This document shows, piece by piece, positions 12,412 through 21,162 of a DNA stretch of 29,870 nt. Made by a program: the position numbers and the translations under genes. Every line of letters starts with the position of its first letter. Positions within the stretch are counted from its first letter, which is position 1. A model generated the notes under the pieces. That model was not told the origin of the DNA and searched no databases. It saw only the letters and a program-made list of their open reading frames with translations. Source of the DNA: a virus; IMG/VR virus record IMGVR_UViG_3300037485_000144, positions 1 through 29,870 of that record. The stretch is one strand, 5' to 3'.

Positions 12412-13850
12412 TGAAAACGCCAATCTTAGGTCAATCTTATGTAGCTCGTTCAATTAACGCTGCGGACAACCGCATGGTTAACTTGTTTCCTGAGCAGACG
12501 CCTGAGAACGGTCTTGAGATAGGCTACCTTAATCGTGCGCCTGGCTTAACCAAGCTAGTCACCATAGGCACAGGCCCTATCCGTGGGCTATGGGCGCACC
12601 AAACCAACGGCACCGATGCGTATTGCGTATCAGGCACAGGCTTTTACCGCATCAACACCGACTACACTTACGAGTACCTTGGTGAAGTAGACGGCACTGG
12701 GCCAGTCACGTTTGCCGATAACGGCATACAAATATTTATTGCAGCCAACCCTAGCGGTTACATCTACAATGAAGTGACAGACGTATTTGCTAAGATTACA
12801 GACCCTGACTTTACTGGCGCAGGCACTGTTACCTATCTTGATGGGTACTTTGTATACAATGAGCCTGACAGCCAAAAGATATGGATTACACAGCTATTAG
12901 ACGGTACATCCGTCGATCCACTAGACTTTGCTAGTGCTGAGGGTTCACCTGACGGCGTTGTAGCCGTTAACTCTATCCACCGTGAGCTATGGGTATTCGG
13001 TACTGACACGACAGAGGTTTGGTATGACTCCGGTGCTACCGACTTCCCGTTAATACCAATTCAAGGTGCGTTTAACGAGACAGGTTGTATCGCACCTTAT
13101 TCTGTAGCAAAGCTAGATAACTCATTGTTTTGGTTAGGCAACGACCCACGCGGGTTCGGTGTTATTTACAGGTCTAACGGTTACGCAGCACAACGCGTGT
13201 CAACACACGCTATAGAATACGCTGTACAAGGCTACACCGACATATCCGACGCTGTGGCTTACACATACCAACAAGAAGGTCATGCGTTCTACGTTATATC
13301 GTTCCCTACTGGCAATGCCACATGGGTATACGATGTCGCTACTGGCGCTTGGCATGAACGTGCTTACTTGACTAACGGTGAGTTCACACGCCATCGTTCA
13401 AATTGTCAGTGCAACTTCCAATCTACAACACTTGTTGGCGACTACGCCAACGGTAACATATATAAGTTTGATCTAGACGTGTATGCCGACAATGGCGCCA
13501 CACAGAAGTGGCTACGCTCATGGAGAGCATTGCCTAGCGGTCAGAACAACTTAAAACGCACGGCGCAACACAGTCTACAGTTAGAGTCTGAGTCAGGCGT
13601 GGGGCTTGTTGTTGGGCAAGGTAACGACCCACAGGCCATGTTACGTTGGTCTGACGATGGCGGTCATACTTGGTCTAATGAACATTGGAAATCTATGGGC
13701 GCGATAGGTCAATATGGCTATCGTACTATTTGGCGTCGTCTTGGCATGACACAAAAGCTACGTGACCGCGTGTATGAAGTGTCAGGCACTGACCCAGTTA
13801 AAATAGCCATTATGGGCGCTGAACTAATCCTCAGCGGCACTAATGCGTAA
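12411..13850 (+). CDS. Packaged DNA stabilisation protein, P22 gp10-like tail hub
   Basis: 479 residues (P22 gp10 is 472). The protein closes the portal vertex and connects gp4-like adaptor to the tail tip. Family signs are the opening PILGQSYVARSINAADNRMV then NLFPEQ, and the repeated beta-blade motifs with GxxVxxNxIHRELWVFGTDT and TTEVWYDSGATDFPL (residues about 180-210), typical of the gp10 propeller-like core, followed by NETGCIAPYSVAKLDNSLFW. TAATG coupling with the gp4-like gene and 8-base overlap with the fibre gene show a single tail operon. Confidence 0.92.
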   Translation: MKTPILGQSYVARSINAADNRMVNLFPEQTPENGLEIGYLNRAPGLTKLVTIGTGPIRGLWAHQTNGTDAYCVSGTGFYRINTDYTYEYLGEVDGTGPVTFADNGIQIFIAANPSGYIYNEVTDVFAKITDPDFTGAGTVTYLDGYFVYNEPDSQKIWITQLLDGTSVDPLDFASAEGSPDGVVAVNSIHRELWVFGTDTTEVWYDSGATDFPLIPIQGAFNETGCIAPYSVAKLDNSLFWLGNDPRGFGVIYRSNGYAAQRVSTHAIEYAVQGYTDISDAVAYTYQQEGHAFYVISFPTGNATWVYDVATGAWHERAYLTNGEFTRHRSNCQCNFQSTTLVGDYANGNIYKFDLDVYADNGATQKWLRSWRALPSGQNNLKRTAQHSLQLESESGVGLVVGQGNDPQAMLRWSDDGGHTWSNEHWKSMGAIGQYGYRTIWRRLGMTQKLRDRVYEVSGTDPVKIAIMGAELILSGTNA

Positions 13851-16359
13851 CTATACCCGCATCCCAGCCCCCCGCGTTACTTTAGTCAATACACAGACAG
13901 GTATTGTAGCGGACGAATGGTTTAGGTTCTTTAACAATCTATACACGATAGCATACGCAGCCACAGGGTCTGTTACGGCAGGTACTTACGGCTCTGCAAC
14001 CGCAGTGCCACAGATTACAGTAGACGATTTTGGCAGTATAACGGCGGTAACAAATGTACCCATAGCCATTGATGCCAGTCAGATTGTCAGTGGCACCATA
14101 GCGTCAGCGCGTATATCAGGGTCATATACGGGCATTACAGGCGTCGGTACACTGACTGTAGGCACATGGAACGCAACGGCAATCACTACGCCTTATGGCG
14201 GCACAGGCTTAACAAGCTACACGGCTGGCGATACTCTTTACTATGCGTCAGGCACCGCGTTAACCAAACTAGCCATAGGTGCCAGCACATACATTAATAC
14301 ATCTAGTGGTACAGCACCGCAATGGACTGATCCTACGACAATAACAATAGGTAAGGCGACTAACCTTGTAGGCGGTGCGGCTAATCGCATAGCGTATCAA
14401 ACAGCGGCAGACACGACAGGCTTTATTGTAGCGCCTACGGTATCTAATACTTACTTAGAATGGTCAGGCACTGCGTTCCAATGGTCTAGTAACCCACTAG
14501 GCACGGTCACAAGCGTATCTGTCGTCTCTGCTAACGGTCTTGCTGGCACTGTGGCCACAGCCACAACAACGCCAGCCATTACGTTGTCTACGACAGTCAC
14601 AGGGCTATTGAAAGGTAACGGCACGGCTATCAGTGCCGCAAGCTCAGGTACAGACTACGCACCTGCCACATCAGGCACGTCTATCCTTTATGGTAACGGC
14701 GCAGGCGGGTTTAGCAATGTTACGATAGGCACTGGCGTATCTTTTGCAGCTGGTACGCTGTCTGCTACAGGTTCAGGCGGTACAGTCACAAGCGTTGCGG
14801 CCCTAACACTAGGCACGACAGGCACTGACTTAAGTTCAACCGTTGCCAATAGCACCACAACGCCTGTTATCACATTGAACGTGCCAACAGCGTCTGCCGC
14901 TAACCGTGGGGCATTAAGTGCTGCGGATTGGACAACATTTAACGATAAAGCGCCAGGCGTTACGTTTACTACTAACTACATTCCTTATGGCCAAGGTACG
15001 ACAACATTAAATCAGTCTGCTGGTTTGCAGTTTGATGGCACTAACTTTACGACTACAGGTTACGCAACGGCTACTAGCTTTATACCTTCATCATCTACTA
15101 TACCTACTAACGGGATGTATCTGCCTGCGGCTAATAGTGTAGGCTTTGCTACTAATAGTACAAATGCTATTTATATTACAGCAACGCAGCTAGTTGGTAT
15201 AGGCACATCAGATCCTACAGGTGGATTTACAGGATATGGCGCCGCAGCTAAAATTTTAGGTATTACTGGTACTGGCGCGGCTCTTATAGGGTCTTATGGA
15301 GCCGTTCATTTATATAATAATAGGGCTACGCCTGCAGCTACAGATATATTTGGCATAGTAGCTTTTGCATCATCTAATAGCGTATCAGGCCAATCTTTAA
15401 AAGCATATATTGCAGGATACGCTGACGGTGCTGGCGGCGTAACTGGTGGTTTTGGAGGCGCATTACGCTTATACACAAAGCCTGATAACTCTGCTACAGG
15501 GGCTACAGAGCGTATGCGCATATTCTCAACTGGCGGTGTATCAATAGGTAATACCGCAGACCCAGGTGCTACTAATTTAAGCGTGACTGGGTTTGCAAGC
15601 GCCGCATCGTTTAGGCCTACAAGCGCTACAATACCTACTAACGGGATGTATCTGCCCGCTGCTAATAGCGTGGGTATTGCGACAAATAGCGCAGAACGTA
15701 TGCGTATTACCAGCACAGGTGCACTGTTAGTAGGTGCTACAAGTGCGATTAGTTCTGAGCAGGTGCAGATTCAAAAAACAGCTGCAGGAAGTGTTGCAAA
15801 TAACCTAAGATTAACTAATACAGGATCAACAGTTGGTTCTGGCTCTGGTATTATATTCGGTGCAAATACCAACTCTGGAGCACATATTGATTTAGCTGGT
15901 ATTCAGGTAGGTTCTTCTGCCGCTACATCAGGCTACATGGCTTTAGCTACTACTAATAGTGGCGTTTACACAGAGCGCATGCGTATTGATTCTGCGGGTA
16001 ATACGTATGTAGAAACAGGTACTTTATGGCAATATGCGCCAGCGCCTACATCAAAAGCCGCCGTAGCAACTTTAACTGCTGCCGAAGTTCAAACAGGAAT
16101 ACTTAATACTACTGGTACAACATACACAGTTACTTTACCTACAGGCACTGCACTTGATACAGCTTTTGCAGGGGTTCCCGCTACAAATATTGGGTTTGAT
16201 TGGTTTGTAGTTAACACCGCTTCAGGTACAATAACGATAGCTGTAGGGGCTTCAGGTATGACCTCAGTAGGAACTCTAACCATTGCAACTGGTGTATCTG
16301 CTCAATTTAGACTTCGCAGAACAGCGGCAAATACTTACGTGCTTTACAGATTAGGCTAA
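13843..16359 (+). CDS. Long tail fibre / structural protein with internal repeats
   Basis: 838 residues. N-terminal part (residues 1-45, TLVNTQTGIVADEWFRFFNN) is the phage-attachment end; then come many Thr/Gly/Ser-rich strands such as VTSVSVVSANGLAG and VTSVAALTLGTTGTDLS, seen in phage fibres. Two copies of a segment with IPTNGMYLPAANSVG occur about 177 residues apart, encoded by DNA sharing 26 identical bases (15100-15125 and 15631-15656), and three ERMRI-S-G units follow. Residues 733-838 duplicate the domain of the 131-residue virion protein. No autocleaving chaperone peptidase is seen. Role: host contact or a head/tail fibre shaft; repeats suggest recombination-driven length change. Confidence 0.8.
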   Translation: MRNYTRIPAPRVTLVNTQTGIVADEWFRFFNNLYTIAYAATGSVTAGTYGSATAVPQITVDDFGSITAVTNVPIAIDASQIVSGTIASARISGSYTGITGVGTLTVGTWNATAITTPYGGTGLTSYTAGDTLYYASGTALTKLAIGASTYINTSSGTAPQWTDPTTITIGKATNLVGGAANRIAYQTAADTTGFIVAPTVSNTYLEWSGTAFQWSSNPLGTVTSVSVVSANGLAGTVATATTTPAITLSTTVTGLLKGNGTAISAASSGTDYAPATSGTSILYGNGAGGFSNVTIGTGVSFAAGTLSATGSGGTVTSVAALTLGTTGTDLSSTVANSTTTPVITLNVPTASAANRGALSAADWTTFNDKAPGVTFTTNYIPYGQGTTTLNQSAGLQFDGTNFTTTGYATATSFIPSSSTIPTNGMYLPAANSVGFATNSTNAIYITATQLVGIGTSDPTGGFTGYGAAAKILGITGTGAALIGSYGAVHLYNNRATPAATDIFGIVAFASSNSVSGQSLKAYIAGYADGAGGVTGGFGGALRLYTKPDNSATGATERMRIFSTGGVSIGNTADPGATNLSVTGFASAASFRPTSATIPTNGMYLPAANSVGIATNSAERMRITSTGALLVGATSAISSEQVQIQKTAAGSVANNLRLTNTGSTVGSGSGIIFGANTNSGAHIDLAGIQVGSSAATSGYMALATTNSGVYTERMRIDSAGNTYVETGTLWQYAPAPTSKAAVATLTAAEVQTGILNTTGTTYTVTLPTGTALDTAFAGVPATNIGFDWFVVNTASGTITIAVGASGMTSVGTLTIATGVSAQFRLRRTAANTYVLYRLG
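15100..15656 (+). repeat. Intragenic direct repeat inside the fibre gene
   Basis: A 26-base stretch starting ATACCTACTAACGGGATGTA is identical at 15100-15125 and 15631-15656, embedded in a longer imperfect repeat. Synonymous differences outside the core show it is not an assembly duplicate. Confidence 0.8.
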
Positions 16360-16372
16360 TAAAGGATACATC

Positions 16373-17854
16373 ATGGCAACTTTAATTCCAAAATATACTC
16401 AGGTCAACACGGCTAACAGATCTATTGCGCAAAAATTTGCTGAATCTATATCTGTTATGGATTTTGGCGCAACGGGGGATGGCGTTACGGACGATACTGC
16501 GGCTATTCAAGCTACTATTAATTATGCTGCGCCATTAGGAAAAATTGTATTTGCACCCGCTGGAACTTATGTTATATCAACCTTAACTTTGCCTTTACAG
16601 CATGGCGGGATATATATCGTAGGGGAGGCATATAATTCTCTATACAATCTTTCAATTAATCTTTATCGCGGGACAAACTTTGTCAGTACCACTACTACAG
16701 GCAACGTTATTTCGTGCGACGGCGGTGTTTTTTACGGAAACCGCGGTATTAAAATTGAAAATTTATCTATTGTTGCTTCAACTTCTGGAAATTTAATACA
16801 TCTTGTTGGTTCGCCAGACAATACTCAAATTAATAACGTAACTGCGTACCAAAACGGCGCAGGTGGCGGTTTTTACTTTTATAATTGTTGGTCTGGGTTG
16901 TCAATCAGTGGTTGCGCAATTGAGGGCGGATTGACTAGTGGCACAGGCATTACTTTGATTAATAATATTTCTGCGGGTCAATATTACATTGGCAACGGTA
17001 CTCAAATAAACAAATTTAACTACGGCGTTGATATTGGCACGTCAGGAACAACAATCTACAACATTTTAATTGAAAACTCAGCTATTCAGGGACAGAGAAC
17101 AAACGCTATTAGGCTTGGATCAGCTACAGGCGTAACAATTACAAATACGCATTTTGAGTTTGTTGTCGGGGCCGCTATCTCAAAAACTTCTTTCGGATCG
17201 GCCACGACGGTAAACATCAAAGAGAACACCTTTTACCGTAACGGCACTACCGCTGAGATTAGTCTAAATGGGGGGACAGAATATTCATTGGGTTGGAATA
17301 TTGTAGGCAATATGTTTCAAGGGATCGACGATGGCGTAACAGCCATCAAGGGTAGCAATGCTGCATTCACTGGCGGTAGAGTTGCAGATAACTATTTTAT
17401 TGGATTTTCTGGTACAACCACAGGTATCAACTTAGGAACAATATCAGCGCCTAATTGGACTGTTGCTAACAATCAATTTAGCAGTGTGACAACGTTTGTT
17501 GCCAACAGCACTTTAATTGGTAGCTACATACAAAATGGAGGCGTGTATTCAGCAATAACAGCTACGCAAGCCAAAACTGCGTCTGGCACATTGACCAGTT
17601 TGGCTAGTGGTACTCCTACGACTATTTTTTCTGCACTCAGTGCGGGTATGTATCAGGTGATGACTTACCAGTTCGGGGGGTCTGCTGCGGCCTTTACAGC
17701 CTCTGCGGTAGTACTTAGTACGGGGGCAAGCGCAAAAATCACTTCAACAAACGGCTCGGACATGACGCTTACCTTATCAGGAACTAATGTTCAAGTAACT
17801 CAAACACTTGGATCAGCTATTAATGTAAATTGGGTTTATTTAAAGATAGCTTAA
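16373..17854 (+). CDS. Tailspike with pectate-lyase-superfamily beta-helix (probable depolymerase)
   Basis: 493 residues. After a short N-terminal anchor (KYTQVNTANRSIAQKFAESI), the segment VMDFGATGDGVTDDTAAIQA (residues 29-48) is the hallmark start of Pectate_lyase_3-type right-handed beta-helices, which form trimeric spikes binding or cutting surface polysaccharide. The middle has the expected ladder of N-rich turns (IKENTFYRN, GNMFQGIDDG, ADNYFIGFSG). The C-terminal 100 residues form a separate beta domain (GTLTSLASGTPTTIFSALSA), probably for trimerisation or glycan contact. Catalytic residues cannot be named from sequence. ATAAAGGA ribosome site 10 bases after the fibre stop. Confidence 0.87.
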   Translation: MATLIPKYTQVNTANRSIAQKFAESISVMDFGATGDGVTDDTAAIQATINYAAPLGKIVFAPAGTYVISTLTLPLQHGGIYIVGEAYNSLYNLSINLYRGTNFVSTTTTGNVISCDGGVFYGNRGIKIENLSIVASTSGNLIHLVGSPDNTQINNVTAYQNGAGGGFYFYNCWSGLSISGCAIEGGLTSGTGITLINNISAGQYYIGNGTQINKFNYGVDIGTSGTTIYNILIENSAIQGQRTNAIRLGSATGVTITNTHFEFVVGAAISKTSFGSATTVNIKENTFYRNGTTAEISLNGGTEYSLGWNIVGNMFQGIDDGVTAIKGSNAAFTGGRVADNYFIGFSGTTTGINLGTISAPNWTVANNQFSSVTTFVANSTLIGSYIQNGGVYSAITATQAKTASGTLTSLASGTPTTIFSALSAGMYQVMTYQFGGSAAAFTASAVVLSTGASAKITSTNGSDMTLTLSGTNVQVTQTLGSAINVNWVYLKIA

Positions 17855-17880
17855 ATATATAATTTTTGAAAGATACGATA

Positions 17881-18150
17881 ATGGAAAAACTATTCTCACT
17901 GTTTATGAAGCTGTCTAGCCCACGTATCCCTGTGGCGCTGGATAAGCAAGCGCATTTTAGCTCAGGCGCAATCCTAGCCTTTGTAGCATATTATGTTATA
18001 GGCTACTGGGCCTTATTACTTGTAGCTATAGTAGCTGGCGCAAAAGAGTGGTATGATTACAAGCATCCTAATCATACCGCAGATTTTTATGATTGGTTAG
18101 CCACGACACTAGGGGCTATTGTTACATTAGGAGTTATATATGTCTGTTAA
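17881..18150 (+). CDS. Small integral membrane protein with DKxxHF motif
   Basis: 89 residues. I take ATG 17881 (MEKLFSLFMKLSSPRIPVAL) rather than a TTG five codons earlier. DKQAHFSSGAILAF and the second DYKHPNHTADFYDWLATTLG are typical of a family of small phage and bacterial membrane proteins related to YfiM/VanZ-type sequences (DK-x-x-HF-x-x-G). Two to three membrane helices are visible (residues about 30-60 and 72-89). It lies between tailspike and a tail-fibre gene, overlapping the latter by 11 bases. Possibly a lysis- or envelope-related accessory protein; function not known. Confidence 0.75.
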   Translation: MEKLFSLFMKLSSPRIPVALDKQAHFSSGAILAFVAYYVIGYWALLLVAIVAGAKEWYDYKHPNHTADFYDWLATTLGAIVTLGVIYVC

Positions 18151-18637
18151 CTTATCCCCTTTAGGCGGCGCTGGCTGGCAATTCTTTGATAATAACGGTG
18201 TGCCTTTAGCTGGCGGTCTATTATATTCTTACGCTGCCGGTACAACTACCCCCCTTGCAACTTACACTACTAGCTCAGGCGTAACGCCTAATACAAACCC
18301 CATCATATTAGACGCCGCAGGTAGACCAGCGGGTGAGATATGGCTATCGGCTGTTGCGTATAAACTTGTGTTGAAAACATTTACCGGTGTGCAACTATGG
18401 TCAATGGATGGTATTACGGGCTTACCTTCAGCAGGTAGCCAAGATGACCAAGTAGCGACAGCAGGTCAGACTGCGTTTACTGTGGGCTTTCCCTATACTG
18501 TAGGCAATAATAGCTTAAGCGTGTTGGTGAATGGATCTAAACAAATTGTTACTTTGAACTATGTCGAAACATCATCAACGGTAGTTACGTTTGTAGATGG
18601 ACTAAATGTAGGCGACGTTGTGGAGTTTGTACAGTAA
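18140..18637 (+). CDS. Short tail fibre protein
   Basis: 165 residues. The N-terminal block LSPLGGAGWQFFDNNGVPLA, then GGLLYSYAAGTTTPLATYTT and NPIILDAAGRPAGEIWLSAV, is a very common podovirus fibre module (a small beta domain that docks fibres or spikes to the tail). The C-terminus GFPYTVGNNSLSVLVNGSKQ to VEFVQ resembles the terminal strand-rich unit of such proteins. Short size suggests an adaptor fibre working with the tailspike rather than a full-length receptor binder. Next gene starts with TAATG overlap. Confidence 0.82.
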   Translation: MSVNLSPLGGAGWQFFDNNGVPLAGGLLYSYAAGTTTPLATYTTSSGVTPNTNPIILDAAGRPAGEIWLSAVAYKLVLKTFTGVQLWSMDGITGLPSAGSQDDQVATAGQTAFTVGFPYTVGNNSLSVLVNGSKQIVTLNYVETSSTVVTFVDGLNVGDVVEFVQ

Positions 18638-19107
18638 TGCCAACCATGTCTCAAGAATGGCAAGACCAAAGAGATGCGAATAAACAACGCTGGTTCTTAG
18701 GTCATGCGGAAGCGATAGACTTTATCGGTAACATTATGTCAGCGTTTGAGTTTTGGGATGACTTGATTGATAAAGACGTAGAGTTAGAAGACGATTACAT
18801 TAGTAAAGTAATGGTAAACCTTTTGTTTGTACTACCGCAAAACAGATGGTTTGTAACAAACACGGCATATTACATGCCTTTATTTATGATGTGCTTTAGC
18901 GCATTTTTCGATTCAAACGAAATGTGCAAAAGCGATAAGAAACATATCCGCAACTTGGCTTTTCATATCCGCAATTTAGGGATAGAATTGTATGTAGCAA
19001 CAGCCTTCTTAGTAGGCGGGTATAAACACATGCGTGAAGTTTCACGCGAGATACGCGAGTTTTTTGCGTTCGAAACTTTTGAAGAATGGGAGTTTTATCA
19101 TGCCTGA
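18637..19107 (+). CDS. Hypothetical helical protein, 156 residues
   Basis: Begins MPTMSQEWQDQRDANKQRWF and is rich in aromatic residues, Asp and Glu, with helices throughout (FIGNIMSAFEFWDDLIDKDV; HIRNLAFHIRNLGIELYVAT). Related proteins occur between tail fibre and ejection genes in other podoviruses, but I know of no assigned role. No signal peptide; hydrophobic stretch YYMPLFMMCFSAFF might contact membrane. It overlaps the ejection gene by 8 bases. Likely a virion or assembly accessory protein. Confidence 0.65.
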   Translation: MPTMSQEWQDQRDANKQRWFLGHAEAIDFIGNIMSAFEFWDDLIDKDVELEDDYISKVMVNLLFVLPQNRWFVTNTAYYMPLFMMCFSAFFDSNEMCKSDKKHIRNLAFHIRNLGIELYVATAFLVGGYKHMREVSREIREFFAFETFEEWEFYHA

Positions 19108-19831
19108 TTTTGGTACAGCAGCAGTAGTAGGGGGTAACATACTTGGCGGTGTAATTGGCGGTAAAGCCTCTAAGAAAGCAGCAGGTATTCAAGCTGATGC
19201 CGCCACGTATGCGGCGGACTTACAAAAAGAACAATTTGAAAAGCAGGTTGAACTAAACGCACCGTTTCGTGAGGCGGGTCTAACTAGCCAAAACAAATTG
19301 CTAGACTTGATGGGCTTATCCCCTGGTGCTGGCGGTAAGTACGCTAAAGACTTTAGCATGGCGGACTTTCAAGCTGATCCAGGCTATGCGTTCCGTATGT
19401 CAGAAGGACTTAAAGCGCTAGATCGTACGGCAGCGTCTAGGGGCGGGTTGTTGTCAGGTGCTGCATTGCGTGGCGCTACACGTTACGGTCAAGACATGGC
19501 GTCACAAGAGTACACCAACGCGTTCAACCGTTACCAAACCAATCGCGCTAACCAACTTAACCCGCTACAAAGTCTAATGGGCGCAGGTCAGACTGCCGCA
19601 GGTCAAGTAGGCGCGGCAGGGCAAGCGTATGCCACTAACGCTGGTAATGCTTACATGAACGCTGCTGACGCTAGGGCGTCAGGCTACATGGGTAGTGCTA
19701 ATGCGTGGCAAAACGCATTAGGTGGCGTAGGCAGCGCAATCAATAAGTATTCAGCTAATCAAATGGCTAATCAAGGTGGGTCTGACGGACAATGGTCTGG
19801 CAACTCATACGATCCTTTAGGGAGATATTAA
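19100..19831 (+). CDS. DNA ejection (internal virion) protein, P22 gp7-like / 'DNA transfer protein'
   Basis: 243 residues from ATG 19100; an upstream in-frame ATG at 19034 would only add codons lying inside the previous gene. The N-terminus GTAAVVGGNILGGVIGGKAS is a Gly/Ala-rich amphipathic stretch suited to membrane insertion. FNAPFREAGLTSQNKLLDLM-type text appears here as VELNAPFREAGLTSQNKLLD, followed by ADPGYAFRMSEGLKALDRTA, LLSGAALRGATRYGQDMASQ and repeated Ala/Asn/Gln-rich helices: the standard pattern of podovirus DNA transfer proteins. Such proteins leave the head before DNA and form a conduit across the envelope. First of three likely ejection proteins. Confidence 0.85.
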   Translation: MPDFGTAAVVGGNILGGVIGGKASKKAAGIQADAATYAADLQKEQFEKQVELNAPFREAGLTSQNKLLDLMGLSPGAGGKYAKDFSMADFQADPGYAFRMSEGLKALDRTAASRGGLLSGAALRGATRYGQDMASQEYTNAFNRYQTNRANQLNPLQSLMGAGQTAAGQVGAAGQAYATNAGNAYMNAADARASGYMGSANAWQNALGGVGSAINKYSANQMANQGGSDGQWSGNSYDPLGRY

Positions 19832-19833
19832 TT

Positions 19834-21162
19834 ATGGCTGACTACTCAATAGCCCTTCAAGGTAAACCAATGCAGATAACTTCGCAAGAAGATTATCTTA
19901 AAGACATATACGCAATACAAAATGCACAACAAGCCAATCAACTTAACAAGATGGTGTTAGGCGAAAAACAACGCGGTATAGCGGAAGACTTAGAGTTTAA
20001 AAATGCGTTTGCGCGGTTAAACAAAACGTCTCCTACATACGCGCAAGATGAAGAGGCAGTTTACGCTATTAAAGGTACAGAAGGACTAAAAGCACTTGAA
20101 ACGCAAAGAAAAGAAAGAGCGTTAGCTGACGCATCTAAATTTGAACTTGCCAATAAAAATTTTAACGCTTACCGTAGCGCTTTAGCAGGTTTGTCTACCG
20201 ACCCTAACTTAACTAAAGCCATGGCCGTATCCACAGCGCAACAATTAGTCGCTGCTGGCGTAGTACCTGCTAATTTTGCAACAATGGCTGAACAACTGCC
20301 TGACGACCCTACTGCACTTAGAGCAGCGCTAAAAAATGGCGCTAGAGCGCAATTAGCGCCTAAAGATATATTTACTACCTTTGCTCCTGAGATAACTGAA
20401 ACTGATACAGGAAAAGCAAAAGTATTTATTGATAAAAACCCTAATAGTCCTACTTACGGTCAAACAATAAAAACACTTGCTAAAACTGCAACACCAGGCG
20501 AAATATTATCCGCATCTAACCAACGCGCAACGCAAGCAGAAACAGCAAGGCATAATGTTGTAATGGAAGGACAAGGCAAAATACCAGCAGGGTATAGATT
20601 GCTATCCGATGGATCATTAGAGACTATTCCTGGTGGCCCTGCGGACGCTAAAACTAAAGTTGCCGAAGCTGGGCAATCAACAGTAGATAGTTTAGCGGCT
20701 ACTTTAAATGGTTACTACGATAAATTAAGTCAAGGCGGCGGGATAGTTTCATCTAACAAAAGAATTGGCACTAACTTAGGTAGCTCAGTTCAATCGTCTG
20801 GCCTAGGCCAATTCGTAGGCGGTGCAGTAGGAACTGAAAATCAAACTACTAGACAAAATATTCTTAACGCGCGGCCATTATTACTTCAAGCTATTATGAA
20901 GGCTACAGGTATGTCAGCTAAACAAATGGATTCTAACCAAGAGTTGAAACTGTATCTATCCGCAGCTACAGATCCTTCAAAATCATTAGAATCTAATAAA
21001 GAGGCTTTAGATAACTTAGTGCGTTTGTATGGTGTTGGTGGCGAAGCCACGCCAGGCGGCGCTAAAACTAAACCAATAATGCCTAGAAATGAAAAAATGC
21101 CTTCGTCTAACCCTCATGCAAATAAATCAGACGCGCAAATTAAAAAAGAATTGGGGATATAA
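19834..21162 (+). CDS. Probable ejection/internal virion protein
   Basis: 442 residues from ATG 19834, chosen because GGAGA lies 8-12 bases upstream; the longer frame from 19792 reads through the previous gene. N-terminus MADYSIALQGKPMQITSQED, then a long Gln/Glu/Lys helix (IQNAQQANQLNKMVLGEKQR) and many polar helices; C-terminus with GAKTKPIMPRNEKMPSSNPH. No enzyme motif visible. Its position between the gp7-like and the large ejection gene, and the helical, low-complexity nature, match P22 gp20-like internal proteins; sequence similarity to gp20 itself is not claimed. Confidence 0.7.
   Translation: MADYSIALQGKPMQITSQEDYLKDIYAIQNAQQANQLNKMVLGEKQRGIAEDLEFKNAFARLNKTSPTYAQDEEAVYAIKGTEGLKALETQRKERALADASKFELANKNFNAYRSALAGLSTDPNLTKAMAVSTAQQLVAAGVVPANFATMAEQLPDDPTALRAALKNGARAQLAPKDIFTTFAPEITETDTGKAKVFIDKNPNSPTYGQTIKTLAKTATPGEILSASNQRATQAETARHNVVMEGQGKIPAGYRLLSDGSLETIPGGPADAKTKVAEAGQSTVDSLAATLNGYYDKLSQGGGIVSSNKRIGTNLGSSVQSSGLGQFVGGAVGTENQTTRQNILNARPLLLQAIMKATGMSAKQMDSNQELKLYLSAATDPSKSLESNKEALDNLVRLYGVGGEATPGGAKTKPIMPRNEKMPSSNPHANKSDAQIKKELGI

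Noticed and set aside
17866-17880. TTG start five codons before the DKxxHF membrane gene
   Set aside because: ATG 17881 begins a more natural membrane-protein N-terminus and has GAAAGA at fair distance; the TTG has no ribosome site.
19034-19099. Longer start for the gp7-like ejection protein
   Set aside because: The extra codons lie in the preceding gene and give a basic stretch unlike the family's Gly/Ala-rich N-terminus, which begins at 19100.
19792-19833. Longer start for the 442-residue ejection protein
   Set aside because: GGAGA directly precedes ATG 19834; the upstream codons belong to the C-terminus of the preceding gene.
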